Of a stretch of DNA of 64,000 bases, positions 11,258 to 20,569 are shown piece after piece. A program made the position numbers and the translations under genes. Below the pieces are notes generated by a model. That model had not been told where the DNA came from. It ran no database searches and saw nothing but the letters and a program-made list of their open reading frames with translations. Positions within the stretch are counted from its first letter, which is position 1. Every line of letters starts with the position of its first letter. The DNA is from Haemonchus contortus (lineage: Eukaryota > Nematoda > Chromadorea > Rhabditida > Trichostrongylidae), in NCBI GenBank assembly GCA_000469685.2, contig LS997566.1, positions 43,228,920 through 43,292,919 on the forward strand, in the 5' to 3' direction.

Positions 11258-11566
11258 ATGGCATTCTCACCGATGTAAGTAACGCACCATAAAATTACGA
11301 ACATTTCAAAGTCTAATGAAAATTTCGATCCTAAGACTTTGTTTAGCATCGTACTCATCGCTACGATTGTGTTCTGCCTTTCCGTGACAACTACGGATGC
11401 CCAGTTTTTCGTGAGTTAAAGTTACTTGTAGTGAATTTTGAACAGTTCTCTACCACATCATGAATTTCAGGGCTTCCCCTATATGGGCATGGGATACGGT
11501 TACGGCGGCCTTGGCATGATGGGACTTGGTTACGGTATGGGAGGCTACGGCATGTGGCTACATTGA
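11258..11566 (+). CDS. secreted Gly/Tyr-rich peptide precursor A3
   Basis: 58 aa from exons 11,258-11,274, 11,347-11,410 and 11,471-11,566. The signal peptide contains IVLIATIVFCLSV and the mature peptide begins QFFGFPYMGMGYG. The last residue is His (CAT) where the other QFF-type copies end in Arg, a single-base change. AATAAA lies at 11,630-11,635. The transcript would end about 200 bp before a mariner insertion. Confidence 0.8.
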
Positions 11567-11840
11567 TGATCCCTTGGCAGAAAAAAAAACCTGAAAAAAA
11601 GAACTCTACATATATGTACATGTGGTCGGAATAAAAATGCACTAACCAAAGTTTGCTCTGATACTGACAAAAACTAGAATTCTTGCTTGTACTACCTCAT
11701 GTCATTGTTCGTGTTATCGTTATCTTGCCTGCCGACTCAGTAGCAAGCAATGCATTCAAGTGACAGGAAAGTATCCGTCCTGGAGGCGATGCGGGACCGC
11801 CTACAAAATCAGTGCCTCGCGCCTTTCCTGGAATATAATA

Positions 11841-13104
11841 TTAGGTTGTTCGGAAAGGAATGCGCGTTTGAGTTCAAAAAATTTTTTATTATAAAAACGA
11901 AACTAAACAAGATCAATTCAAAAGATATTTTCCATTACTATCGATGACTTGTTGTCTACGTTTAGGCAAAGAATGGATTCTTCTTCTGAAGAACTCGGCC
12001 GGCTGCAACTCAAGGTAGTTGGACACCCTGACTTGGACTTTTTCGCGGTTTTTGAATTTTCTCTCGGCCAAGGAGTGCTGCATTGACCGGAACAGATGGT
12101 CATCGGATGGAGTCAGGTCTGGGCTGTAAGGCGTATGAGGCAGGAATTCCCAACCCCTATTCCTCAATTTTTTTCCAAGGTGGTTTTCGCAACATGTTGT
12201 AGAGCGTTGTCGAGGAGGAATTTTGTCGACGCTGTTTCGACACCTTGACGACGCAGTGCTTGATCCACGCGGTTCAGTTAATCTTCGTAAGTATCCGCCG
12301 TAACCGTTCGACCCGAATTTAGGACTTCAAACTACACTTAACCTTTGCTGTTACATCAAACACAGAGCATCACCTTTCTGGAGTGTATATCCGGTTTCGG
12401 AGTCGGTTTTGGAGTGTCACCGGCGTCTAACCGCTGTCTTTTTCGTGTTGCATAGTCGAGGCAGATCCATTTCTTGTCTGATGTGATAATAGAGTTGAAA
12501 AAACCGCTGTTCTTGGAGCGATGAAGAAGAATTTCGGCCATCGCCACTCGTGTTGCCTGGTTTGCGTCGCTCAGCTGGTGCGGTACCCATTTTCCGCACC
12601 TGTTCGTCATGCAAATTGCCAGCAAATGCTCATGGATGGTAGGGTTTCAGTAGCCAACATGTGTTACCAGTTCTCGGGTGGTTTGGTGTGGACCCAATTT
12701 AATGACGGTCTTCAACACTTGGTTATCGACGAATTGAGGCCGACTTCCGTGATCTTCGCCCTCCAAGCTTTCATTACCGTTTTTGAAACGCTTATGCCAC
12801 CGTGGCCACTGGCTTTCTGACAGGGCTTTTTCGCTGTATACTTCAGATGTGGCACGATGAGATTCAGCAGCCGATTTTCCTTGCTTGAAGTTGTACCACA
12901 TGCAAGCCCGCAAAAGACATTTTTGGTCAAGCACCTTTTAAACTTTTTTTCTCAGAAAAAACGAAGTAAACATAAACAAAAATATATCAAAAGATGCGCA
13001 ATAAAAATCTCTTCCGAATGGACAAAATTGTTCTGAAAAATCTTCTATAGTAGGGGAGAAATGAGTGGACAAAGTTAGCGCGCATTCCTTTCCGAACAAC
13101 CTAA
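11841..13104 (-). mobile_element. mariner transposon with complete termini, dead transposase
   Basis: 1264-bp element flanked by TA (11,839-11,840 and 13,105-13,106) with inverted termini TTAGGTTGTTCGGAAAGGAA. The transposase reads on the minus strand in pieces: an N-terminal HTH part (about 12,934-12,650; FKQGKSAAESHRA, PHQTTRELVTH), a middle part with SDKKWICLD (about 12,625-12,360), and a C-terminal part with PYSPDLTPSD, the usual mariner site of the last catalytic Asp (about 12,167-11,913). Frames change between the pieces, so it is inactive. Termini are almost intact. Confidence 0.85.
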
Positions 13105-13149
13105 TAGAAAGGCACACACAGTCGTATAGGTGGGTCTTATTCCCCCGGG

Positions 13150-13385
13150 TACATTAACCCAGAACTGGAGGGACGCGGCAAACCGCGCGGCGAAATTCGT
13201 GGTGATTGAAATGGCTTTGGCGCCTGTCCTTGGGGCACGGGTTTCAAGTAGGTTGGATTTGTAGGGCCAGCTGATGCTACTCATCTATCCCACTTCAAAT
13301 TTCCCCAAATGATAGGCGCCAGAGTCGTTTTAATAACCACAAAGTTCGCCGCGCGGTTTGCCGCTTTCATCCAGTTTTGAGTGAA
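13150..13385. repeat. imperfect fold-back (inverted) repeat
   Basis: About 13,161-13,222 and the reverse complement of about 13,307-13,379 match imperfectly. The best core is CGGCAAACCGCGCGGCGAA, then 'tggcgcct'. Likely a MITE-like fold-back element next to the mariner end; no coding sequence. Confidence 0.6.
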
Positions 13386-14408
13386 TGTTCCGTCCCACTA
13401 TTCCCTCTGATTTTCTTCAAGGTGACCTCGGTTTTATCAACGCTGAAACTGGTTGTGCAAGCACGGCGAAAAGCTATATATTGAGACTCACAGAACAGAT
13501 GAAAGGAGTAGGAAGTAAGACTGTGCGAGTTTATAAACTCGACCCACAAACGCTCCTATTTGTGATGGACATGGGAGTCAACTGTGGACAGTCATGATGA
13601 AATAGTTACATCATCCTTAATCGGAGGTTTGTTTGACTGAGATCGCTGGTGTTTCGAATTTCTACACAGGATCGAGCAGTCGTCACCTCCTCCGTGCTAG
13701 ATTCTGTTTGCTGCTGTTCTGCTATCCTGCTTGGAGGCAGAGCTGTGAAGTTCAAGAAATGGCAGCTTTATGACCTCCGCCAACTGAGACCGCCTCATTT
13801 CTTTGCGAGTCCCTAGCAAAATCCCGTTATCGAAAATATTGATACTATGATAGATATTGATATGGAAAAGCAGAGAGTTTACAAATAGCAGGGAGGTACC
13901 TCTCTTTGATGGCTCTTCAGCTGATATGCCAGCGTGATATCGCGCGTGCTACAGGCAATCATCAACAAACGTCCGAACTTGCGAAGCAGTGCAGAGAGGC
14001 GATAAAGGAGGATCTGTGATACAGAGAGCAGCAGTTATGAACGAAGCCGCCGAGGCCAGAAAAAGCATTCGTAAAGCGCGGCGGAGCTTTCCTAACTGCA
14101 AGACTGATATGACTTTCCTTGTTGTTCTTGAAGTGAAGTTAATGCATTTCGAAGGGCATTGAAGAAGTTCACCTATGACTTCTACTAGGGTCTCTTCGAC
14201 AGCCACGTCTACGCGCCCACCTACAATCTTGGACGAAACAAAAATTGGCTCTTTTGGAGCTCCCGAAAATCAACATGCCATTGTGTCAATGAAGATACTA
14301 TGTACGGCGCACGGTCCCGGTAGGATCCAATTACATAGAACTAAATGAGAAGGGAAATTTCGACGTTATTGACACCTATCGTGCAGTCTGCCTGCTGTCT
14401 CTAGTCTA
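13386..14408. other. intergenic stretch, no gene recognised
   Basis: Several ORFs of 60-85 codons, none with a family signature or paired splice sites. No repeat match noticed inside this window. Confidence 0.4.
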
Positions 14409-15737
14409 CACGATGGCTGAAAAGTGTAAAGCGCTTTATTTGGCGCTTGCCGGCACTTTGCCATTGGGTACTCTTAAAATCTTTTGAAACTTTTCGAAAG
14501 CACAGGAGACGTAGAAGAATCCATACTAGTCATTAGATTGACCGTCACTTTTGACCATCGCTATGAAGGTTCCTGCGCATGGATCCATCATCGAGAAGTT
14601 GCTCAGAGAAAGTTTCAGGAGTTGCGACACCACGAAGCGACTCGGCGTTCCATTTTCGATCGTTCGAAATGTCTCTGCTGTTCTCAGGGCTCGAGGGCAA
14701 GCCTCCGAAATGCCAAAAAACGGACGACCGGGAACAGGGAACTTATCAAAAATTCGTGACATTATAAAGGGGAGAATCACCCGCAACGATGTAGTCCGCA
14801 CGAATCGGACTGACCGACGACCTCCGTATCTCCCTTCAAACTGTTCAGGATAGTTCAATGTTGTCAAAGCGGAATAGTTGTCGGGTTAGTTTTTATAATA
14901 TAATATAATATATAGTTTAACGATAATAGTTTATCTCTGAGGTGATCTCAACTGATGAGAACAGCTTCACCGTAGGACATTCTCTAACCTTCAAAACTAT
15001 AGACGGTCACAGCCGAAGGCTGACGACGCGCTCCTGAAAGGTGATCGTGAGCATAGGCTGCTTTCATAGTCCGCCGACCGGCCGGCCGGCATGCCACGAG
15101 GCAGTGCTAGGGGGGAGGAGGGCGGCAGACGGTCGGTCGAAGGGGTGAAAACAAAGAAGAACAAGATCAAAAACCAAACAACCAGGGGCTCGTACAAATG
15201 GTTTTTGATCTTGTCTCTCCTTGTTTACCGAAGTTCACGAAAAGGTCTTTTTAGTGCACGCCCTGTCAATTTTGATCGGTGAGCACTACGGTGATCGATC
15301 GCCCATCCTTCAGCAAAACTGGGCCCCTTCGCATGCCTTAAAATTGACGAAAGCGGTAGCCACATTTCCCCGGGTACTGAGACGAGAATGCCTAACCTTC
15401 CTCTTCGCCAGACCTCAATCCAGCAGATTTTTCTGTGTGGGGGTATTTGATAAGCAAGATCGCAGGAAGCTCGTAACGCTCGTTGGACGCTCTGGCGTTG
15501 GTTCTTCAGAAGGCGTGGGACGATATTGACGTTGACAACCTGCGGCCCACTGTTGGTTCAGTTATCGAACGTCTAGATGCCTATGTAAAAGCAAAAGGAC
15601 CGAACTTCAGAACGCCTCCTGTCCTAAGTGATCATGCAGCTCTACTCTGATCCTCAATGAAGTAGATTTGTCTACCTGTCCTATATCTTCGAAGTTATGC
15701 TTACAAATGTGGCTTCCTATACTTTTCAGCCACCCTG
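14409..15737 (+). mobile_element. Tc1-like transposon relic
   Basis: 1329 bp flanked by TA. The termini read CACGATGGCTGAAAAGT on the left and, inverted, CAGGGTGGCTGAAAAGTAT on the right. The plus strand encodes decayed transposase pieces: an HTH-like region at about 14,551-14,850 (TTKRLGVPFSIVRNV, RPGTGNLSKIRD) and a C-terminal region at about 15,300-15,650 (QQNWAPSH, then DDIDVDNLRPTVGS...KAKGPNFRTP after frame changes). A perfect 16-bp hairpin at 15,161-15,214 lies inside it. Inactive. Confidence 0.75.
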
Positions 15738-15939
15738 TATAAATTTTTCACATGCGTCATCCTTAACAGGAATGGATATTAGATGAAGGACTGCCATGCT
15801 AGCAAGAAGTCACTGTCAATGTGATGGGCGGGGTTTGGCAGAGCAATATGATTCCCTCCTAGGTTCTCATTGCCGGTTTCGAAAATATCATGCCCTAAAT
15901 GGGATGGTAAGGCTAAGAGAGTGAACGTATAGATAGCTA
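15738..15939. other. short intergenic stretch
   Basis: No gene or repeat recognised between the Tc1-like relic and the RTE-like fragment. Confidence 0.4.
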
Positions 15940-16320
15940 CTTACATCGCCTCCCTTTGCGTCAACACCGCGCTTCTAATCCCGAACATCGAGCAAGTGGA
16001 AAGATTGCTGGCCGGACTCGATAAAGCTTGTGGAAAGATCGGCGTGAGAATGAACTCAACGAAGACGAGATTTTGATTGATACCTGAGGCTCCCTTTACG
16101 TTAGACGGAACGAATGTCACCAAATGCTTTAGCTACATGTATCTAGGTCGGGACGTCAGCATGATGAAGGACATGGTTCCGGAGCTGAGCACAACAGGTC
16201 GCGTAAGTAGCACTCAGGAGTATCGAGGGAGTAGTGAAAAGACAAAGAACATCTGACTCCGCGCTCACCTTTTCGACACTGCTGTCCTTCTTGCTTAGAC
16301 ATGCGCCGAACTGTTTTTTT
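15940..16320 (+). mobile_element. fragment of an RTE-like non-LTR retrotransposon (reverse transcriptase end)
   Basis: Plus-strand reading gives SPNIEQVERLLAGLDKACGK, then IGVRMNSTKTRF, a stop, PEAPFTLDGTNVTKC and SYMYLGRDVSMMKDMVPELS. This matches the palm-to-thumb part of RTE-type reverse transcriptases seen widely in strongylid genomes (from family knowledge, not a search). Frames break at about 16,066 and about 16,210. It is a truncated 3' fragment with no endonuclease domain. Confidence 0.65.
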
Positions 16321-16815
16321 TTTCGAACGAACAGCCACAAACGCTAACGATGGGATGGACTTCGAAATATTGAGTAGAAGCAGGAAAAGTGGAGGAACTA
16401 ATAGCGAAAGAAGTAAAATCTTTGCTTGTATCCCGCAATATTGTGATCTGCATCAAGAGGAAGACATCGAAGGCGGCTTACAGCAAAGAAAGGCGACAAA
16501 CGAGCGTATACTCCCGTTATAATCAAGCTCGAAGATGTGATCTTACCAGTAAAGGCTTTATCAATCGCAAAGCTCTCTCTAGAAGAGACAAAAAATAAGA
16601 GGAAGAATCGGCAGAAGACCTTTGTGGTGGATAAAGATGATAAAGATAATGATAAAGATGAGTAGAAAAGATAATGACGAGGGAGATCTTTTGCAGAGGC
16701 TGCTTTGTCATACTTCAATGAGAAGTCTGAGAACGCTGGCGATACGCAGCCTCCCAAATTGAAGAATTCCTCATTTGCAAACGGAAATGCAAACGATAAC
16801 AACACTTTGTAAATT
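16321..16815. other. intergenic stretch with simple AAGATGATAAAG repeat
   Basis: Includes a purine-rich 'gataaagatgataaagataatgat' tract near 16,630-16,680. No gene seen. TTTATT at 16,818-16,823 is the poly(A) signal of gene A4 on the minus strand. Confidence 0.45.
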
Positions 16816-16890
16816 TTTTTATTCCGATCTCGTGCGTGTATTTACAGATATAATTCATATCATCTCCTTCGCCGAAGGATGTAATGGTGT

Positions 16891-17196
16891 TTAACGACCC
16901 CACATGCCGAAAGGAAATCCCCACATGCCGAGACCACCGTAGCCCCATCCAAGGCCCATATACGGCCACATGCCCTAAAATGAATTACTTACAACAGTAC
17001 TCGGAGCATTTGAACAATATCAACTCACCCAAAACTGGGCATTGGTAGTTGATACGGAAAGGCAGAACACAATCATAGCGACGAGGATGACTCTAAACGA
17101 AATCGGTAAATCATTTCAAATGCACTTCCATCATAGCACTTGGAGAATAAAGAGAATAGGCTTGGGATGCACCACTTACAGTGATGAGAATGCCAT
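16891..17196 (-). CDS. secreted Gly/Trp-rich peptide precursor A4
   Basis: 54-aa precursor from minus-strand exons 17,196-17,180, 17,092-17,029 and 16,974-16,891. The signal peptide contains VILVAMIVFCLSVSTTNA. The mature part begins QFWGMWPYMG and ends in GMWGR. It belongs to the QFW-GMWPYMG subfamily with A6 and A7 and has the most Trp of the set. AATAAA on the minus strand is at 16,823-16,818. It is divergent (head to head) with A5, with about 700 bp between start codons. Confidence 0.82.
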
Positions 17197-17249
17197 GACG
17201 ATCGAACTAAGGAGGAGAGCTCCTTGGGGGTGTAAGGCAGCTGTGAGCA

Positions 17250-17391
17250 TATATAGCATTACAATATTTACTTACACGTGCTTTTTTTGAAACATGGCAA
17301 CCTCTGCCTCGCAAACAGTCTTACTAGATATTTACCTACAGACAAGTCCTTCGATGTCAGTGCAGTCAAGTGCGTAAAACATTATGTTTAC
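17250..17391 (-). promoter_or_regulatory. conserved promoter module of peptide gene A4
   Basis: Read on the minus strand: GTAAACA (17,391-17,385), GTAAATA (17,335-17,329), a GCGAGGCAGAGGTTGCC box (from 17,312) and TATATA (17,255-17,250). Spacings of 56, 23 and 57 nt equal those of A1, although most intervening sequence has diverged. Confidence 0.65.
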
Positions 17392-17759
17392 TCGGAGGCT
17401 TTCAAGTACAGCCGATAGGCTCGAACCTGCTGTCGGCACTTTTTCTCACCGAAATGAACTTCTTTGAGGTGCGCATAGGTGGCCTCACGTGTCCTACTAT
17501 CATAGATCTTTACCACAAATTTTTTGTTGCGAATTCAAGGCCTACAGGCGTGGTTCCTCAAGTATTCCAGGATTTTTGTCAGCTCCTCGTTATTTGGCTG
17601 ACTAATGGGTATGGGTGACTCGATTAGGGATTCGAGAAAAGGATATAGTGAACTGTCCTGGAGAGCTATAACCAATCCCTGAAAAACTTCAGAGGTGTTT
17701 TGAATAATGGCGGTCCCACAAGATTGTGGCAATCTTAACCTCGAAGAAGTTGTCTTTGG

Positions 17760-17849
17760 GTAAATAGGTAATACTGCTTTTTGTGGGCAAAGGTTACCGT
17801 GATTCAGAAAGCGTCGTGTCCGAGCAAACCTGGCCTAGTAGTATTTAAG
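17760..17849 (+). promoter_or_regulatory. conserved promoter module of peptide gene A5
   Basis: GTAAATA (17,760-17,766), GTGGGCAAAGGTTACC (17,783-17,798) and TATTTAAG (17,842-17,849). The 23-nt and 59-nt spacings match the other copies. The distal forkhead-like site is degenerate near 17,700. Confidence 0.65.
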
Positions 17850-17894
17850 CTCCAAAATTTCTGCCGGTTCCAAGCAACCCTCTACAGCATTAAC

Positions 17895-18217
17895 ATGGCA
17901 CTCTCATCAGTGTAAGTAGAACATCTACAAGTACAGAAATCAATTTTGTTGCTGAATACCCCAGAGTTTAGGTTATGGGTTAACAGAGATTTCAGTATGA
18001 CTTTATTTAGGATCATCTTCGTCGCCTTGATTGTGTTCTGCCTCTCCGTGTCAACAGCAGATGCCCAATTTTTCGTGAGTCGAAGTTACTTGAAATAAAC
18101 TAGCCTTCGTAATATCATGCATTTTAGGGCTACCCTTATATGGGCCTTGGATACGGTGGCCTTGGTATGATGGGACTTGGCTACGGTATGGGAGGTTATG
18201 GTATGTGGCTACGGTGA
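17895..18217 (+). CDS. secreted Gly/Tyr-rich peptide precursor A5
   Basis: 56 aa from exons 17,895-17,911, 18,011-18,074 and 18,128-18,217. The signal peptide contains IIFVALIVFCLSVSTADA and the mature peptide begins QFFGYPYMGLGYGG and ends YGMWLR. It is two residues shorter than A2 (one fewer GY pair), so the number of repeats varies. AATAAA at 18,272-18,277. Confidence 0.82.
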
Positions 18218-18419
18218 ATGTGCTTCGACACAGAAAAGAACTTTCTTTTGTCTGCATGTACATTTGATCGAAATAAAAATTACATGTTCGGAGCTTTTCT
18301 GTGGACTGTTGAACTCCATACCATGAGGATCCCTAGGATCAGAGTACTGCACATTATTGACATTCCATGGATATCCAAGGTATCACCGAGAAGTAGAACT
18401 GTAAATACTGTGATTTACT

Positions 18420-18839
18420 CGGGCCTGGTATGTTCTCCCCGAAAGGCGTGTCGTGCTCGCCGCTCGCGACTGCGCGTTGTGAACGGAAAGATTCGAATTC
18501 CCAGTGGAAGGATATTCAGAGTTGCTGCGGAATCACTGCCGCAGGACGTGGGATTTTGGGGAGAAGCTCCGCTACCCCGATTTGCTCCCGTTTGTTAGAA
18601 TTTTCTACTTTTTTTACTATCACGGTGATTATGGAAAATTTTACACACGGGTCATCCATACCAGCTCCCACCGACTGACCGCGCCGCCGGGTCTAACGGT
18701 CTCGCGGGACGCCGAAGGAGTTCCGCTGACCGGTGAGCGCTGGCACAACGTGAACTACCACTATAATGCTGGTTACGTCTGCGCAGTCCCAGTCAGCAAT
18801 TCCTCTCGGAGAAAAACGTTTCATGACAGGGTCGTATAG
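18420..18839 (+). other. GC-rich island with an open frame of unknown origin
   Basis: The stretch is clearly more GC-rich than its surroundings. An open frame at 18,504-18,839 gives 111 residues (region WDFGEKLRYPDLLPF, later GERWHNVNYHYNAGY). No family recognised. It could be a foreign or repeat-derived fragment, or one exon of a lost gene. No splice partners or promoter were identified. Confidence 0.25.
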
Positions 18840-19149
18840 CATTATAAAATTATATTTTAGGCTATGCCGAAAGTATCGGCCACAAATTTCGCAATAGTTT
18901 AGATATCTCTCAAGGCTTCAGTAATGTTTCTACCGGCTAACGGACAAACTGTCTACTTATATGCAACAGGTTCTTCGTCTTGCAATCGAATCCGGCTCAT
19001 TCGAACGCTTCACAGCTTGGAACGGAATCATTGAAAATGAATCTCGACCCGATGAATCAATTGCAATATCATGAAAAGTACTGATGTATCATGCGCATGA
19101 AAGTAAGTTTGGGCTTTTCATTATACTTCAATGGTCCAAGGTCTTTTGG
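18840..19149. other. intergenic stretch, no gene seen
   Basis: AT-rich, without a recognised gene or repeat, up to the SINE-like copy at 19,150. Confidence 0.4.
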
Positions 19150-19395
19150 CATTTCCACTCCCATCGATGGGCACCCACATTCGACGTCGATTCAGAATCG
19201 TAGCGGCATCATGAATGTGTGTGTGACCAATACAATAATTTGTGATGGCCACCAGATGTACAAGTCGGTGCTTTTATCCTCCCAGACAAGTCTGGTGCCA
19301 ATTAAACGGCCACGGAAGGATGGAAGGCATGGTTGGCCTAGGCGGATAACAATCAGAGATTCGAACTCTTGGTCATGCATAGAGAGATAAAACAC
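19150..19395 (-). repeat. tRNA-related SINE copy
   Basis: On the minus strand the head contains GAGTTCGAATCTC, a pol III B-box-like motif, followed by 'ggataaaagcaccgacttgtac' and the tail 'cgctacgattctgaat'. The tail and middle match the split repeat at 5900-7075, and the tail also matches 37,985-38,090 and 38,161-38,300. This is the uninterrupted version of the copy broken by the mariner insertion at 5984. Confidence 0.55.
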
Positions 19396-20000
19396 CACTC
19401 GAGACTGCACCGACTTCGCCATATTTCTATGGTAATTACAAAAATAGCCAAGAATTTGGAATTATGTTGGGAACCTTTCGGCACCTAATTCCTGCACCGC
19501 CTGGCACTCTAACTGCCATGTTTCTTGATTCACTGTTCCTCCTATCACTTCCCAAATCACTTTCATACTAAAGAAGCAGTTTTCTCAATTTTAACTCACT
19601 GAGAAGCCTGAGGAGCTTGCCAAAGAGAGAGAGGGAGAGAGAGTCTGGTAGGAGAATAAGGAAAGTATGCTAATCCCCTTGAGAAGTCTGGAAAATAGTA
19701 GAATTATGGCACATTTTCCAAAACCTATGTAAAGTCCCTTTTCTGTACCGTTTTCAGCTCTCGAAAAAGAATGACTGAACCTTGATAGCCTTGTTGTGAA
19801 ATCATGAAACTCGTATCTGAGGTCACTACACTCCTCTCTTAAATACCAAATAAAGTAAGTTATTCCCAACTGTCACCAGTTAGCAATAAAGAGCAAATTT
19901 CTCTGGTATCTTGCTGAATTTTCGATTGATTACAGATTACTGAATTGTCTTGGAACGTTGGGATCACGTCTGCAATGTACTGGTATTCGAAAGCTTTCGA

Positions 20001-20134
20001 ATAAACACAATGCTGTTCCTACTCAACTACGTGACAACATAAAACTTGCTTTAGGTAAATATGACGTACGAGTTTTTGCGGGCAGGGGTTAAGAACCTTC
20101 AGGTTAACGGATAACTCTTGTAGCAGTATTTAAG
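20001..20134 (+). promoter_or_regulatory. conserved promoter module of peptide gene A6
   Basis: ATAAACA (20,001), GTAAATA (20,055-20,061), GCGGGCAGGGGTTA (from 20,078) and TATTTAAG (20,127-20,134). Site-to-box offset is again 23 nt; box-to-TATTTAAG is 49 nt, the shortest in the set. Confidence 0.65.
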
Positions 20135-20179
20135 CTCAAGACCATCTGAAAACCACAAGCACCGCTCTTCGTTATCGAC

Positions 20180-20506
20180 ATGGCACTCTCATCACTGTAA
20201 GTAGTGCACTTTCAAGTGTACCCATACATTTTGAACTTTCGGTGGTCCCTTGAATTTACGTTCTAAATGATCTAACCTTTCGTTCAGAGTCATCCTCGTC
20301 GCTATGATTATGTTCTGCCTTTCCGTGACAACTACGAACGCTCAATTTTGGGTGTGTCAAATACAGTTAATTATCTTCGAAATGTATTGCCGTAATATAA
20401 CTCATTTAAGGGCATGTGGCCGTATATGGGCCTCGGATACGGCTACGGTGGCCTCGGCATGATGGGACTTGGCTACGGTATGGGCTACGGTATGTGGGGA
20501 CGCTAA
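20180..20506 (+). CDS. secreted Gly/Tyr/Trp-rich peptide precursor A6
   Basis: 58 aa from exons 20,180-20,196, 20,288-20,351 and 20,411-20,506. The signal peptide contains VILVAMIMFCLSVTTTNA; the mature peptide begins QFWGMWPYMGLGYG and ends GMWGR. It combines the QFW start of A4/A7 with the longer GYG repeat of the QFF group, so it looks intermediate. The second acceptor ends AAG rather than CAG. AATAAA at 20,561-20,566. Confidence 0.82.
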
Positions 20507-20569
20507 GCGTTCTACGGCAGTGGTGCCAATCACATCCTGTCTGCATATACATGTAATAGGAATAAAAAG

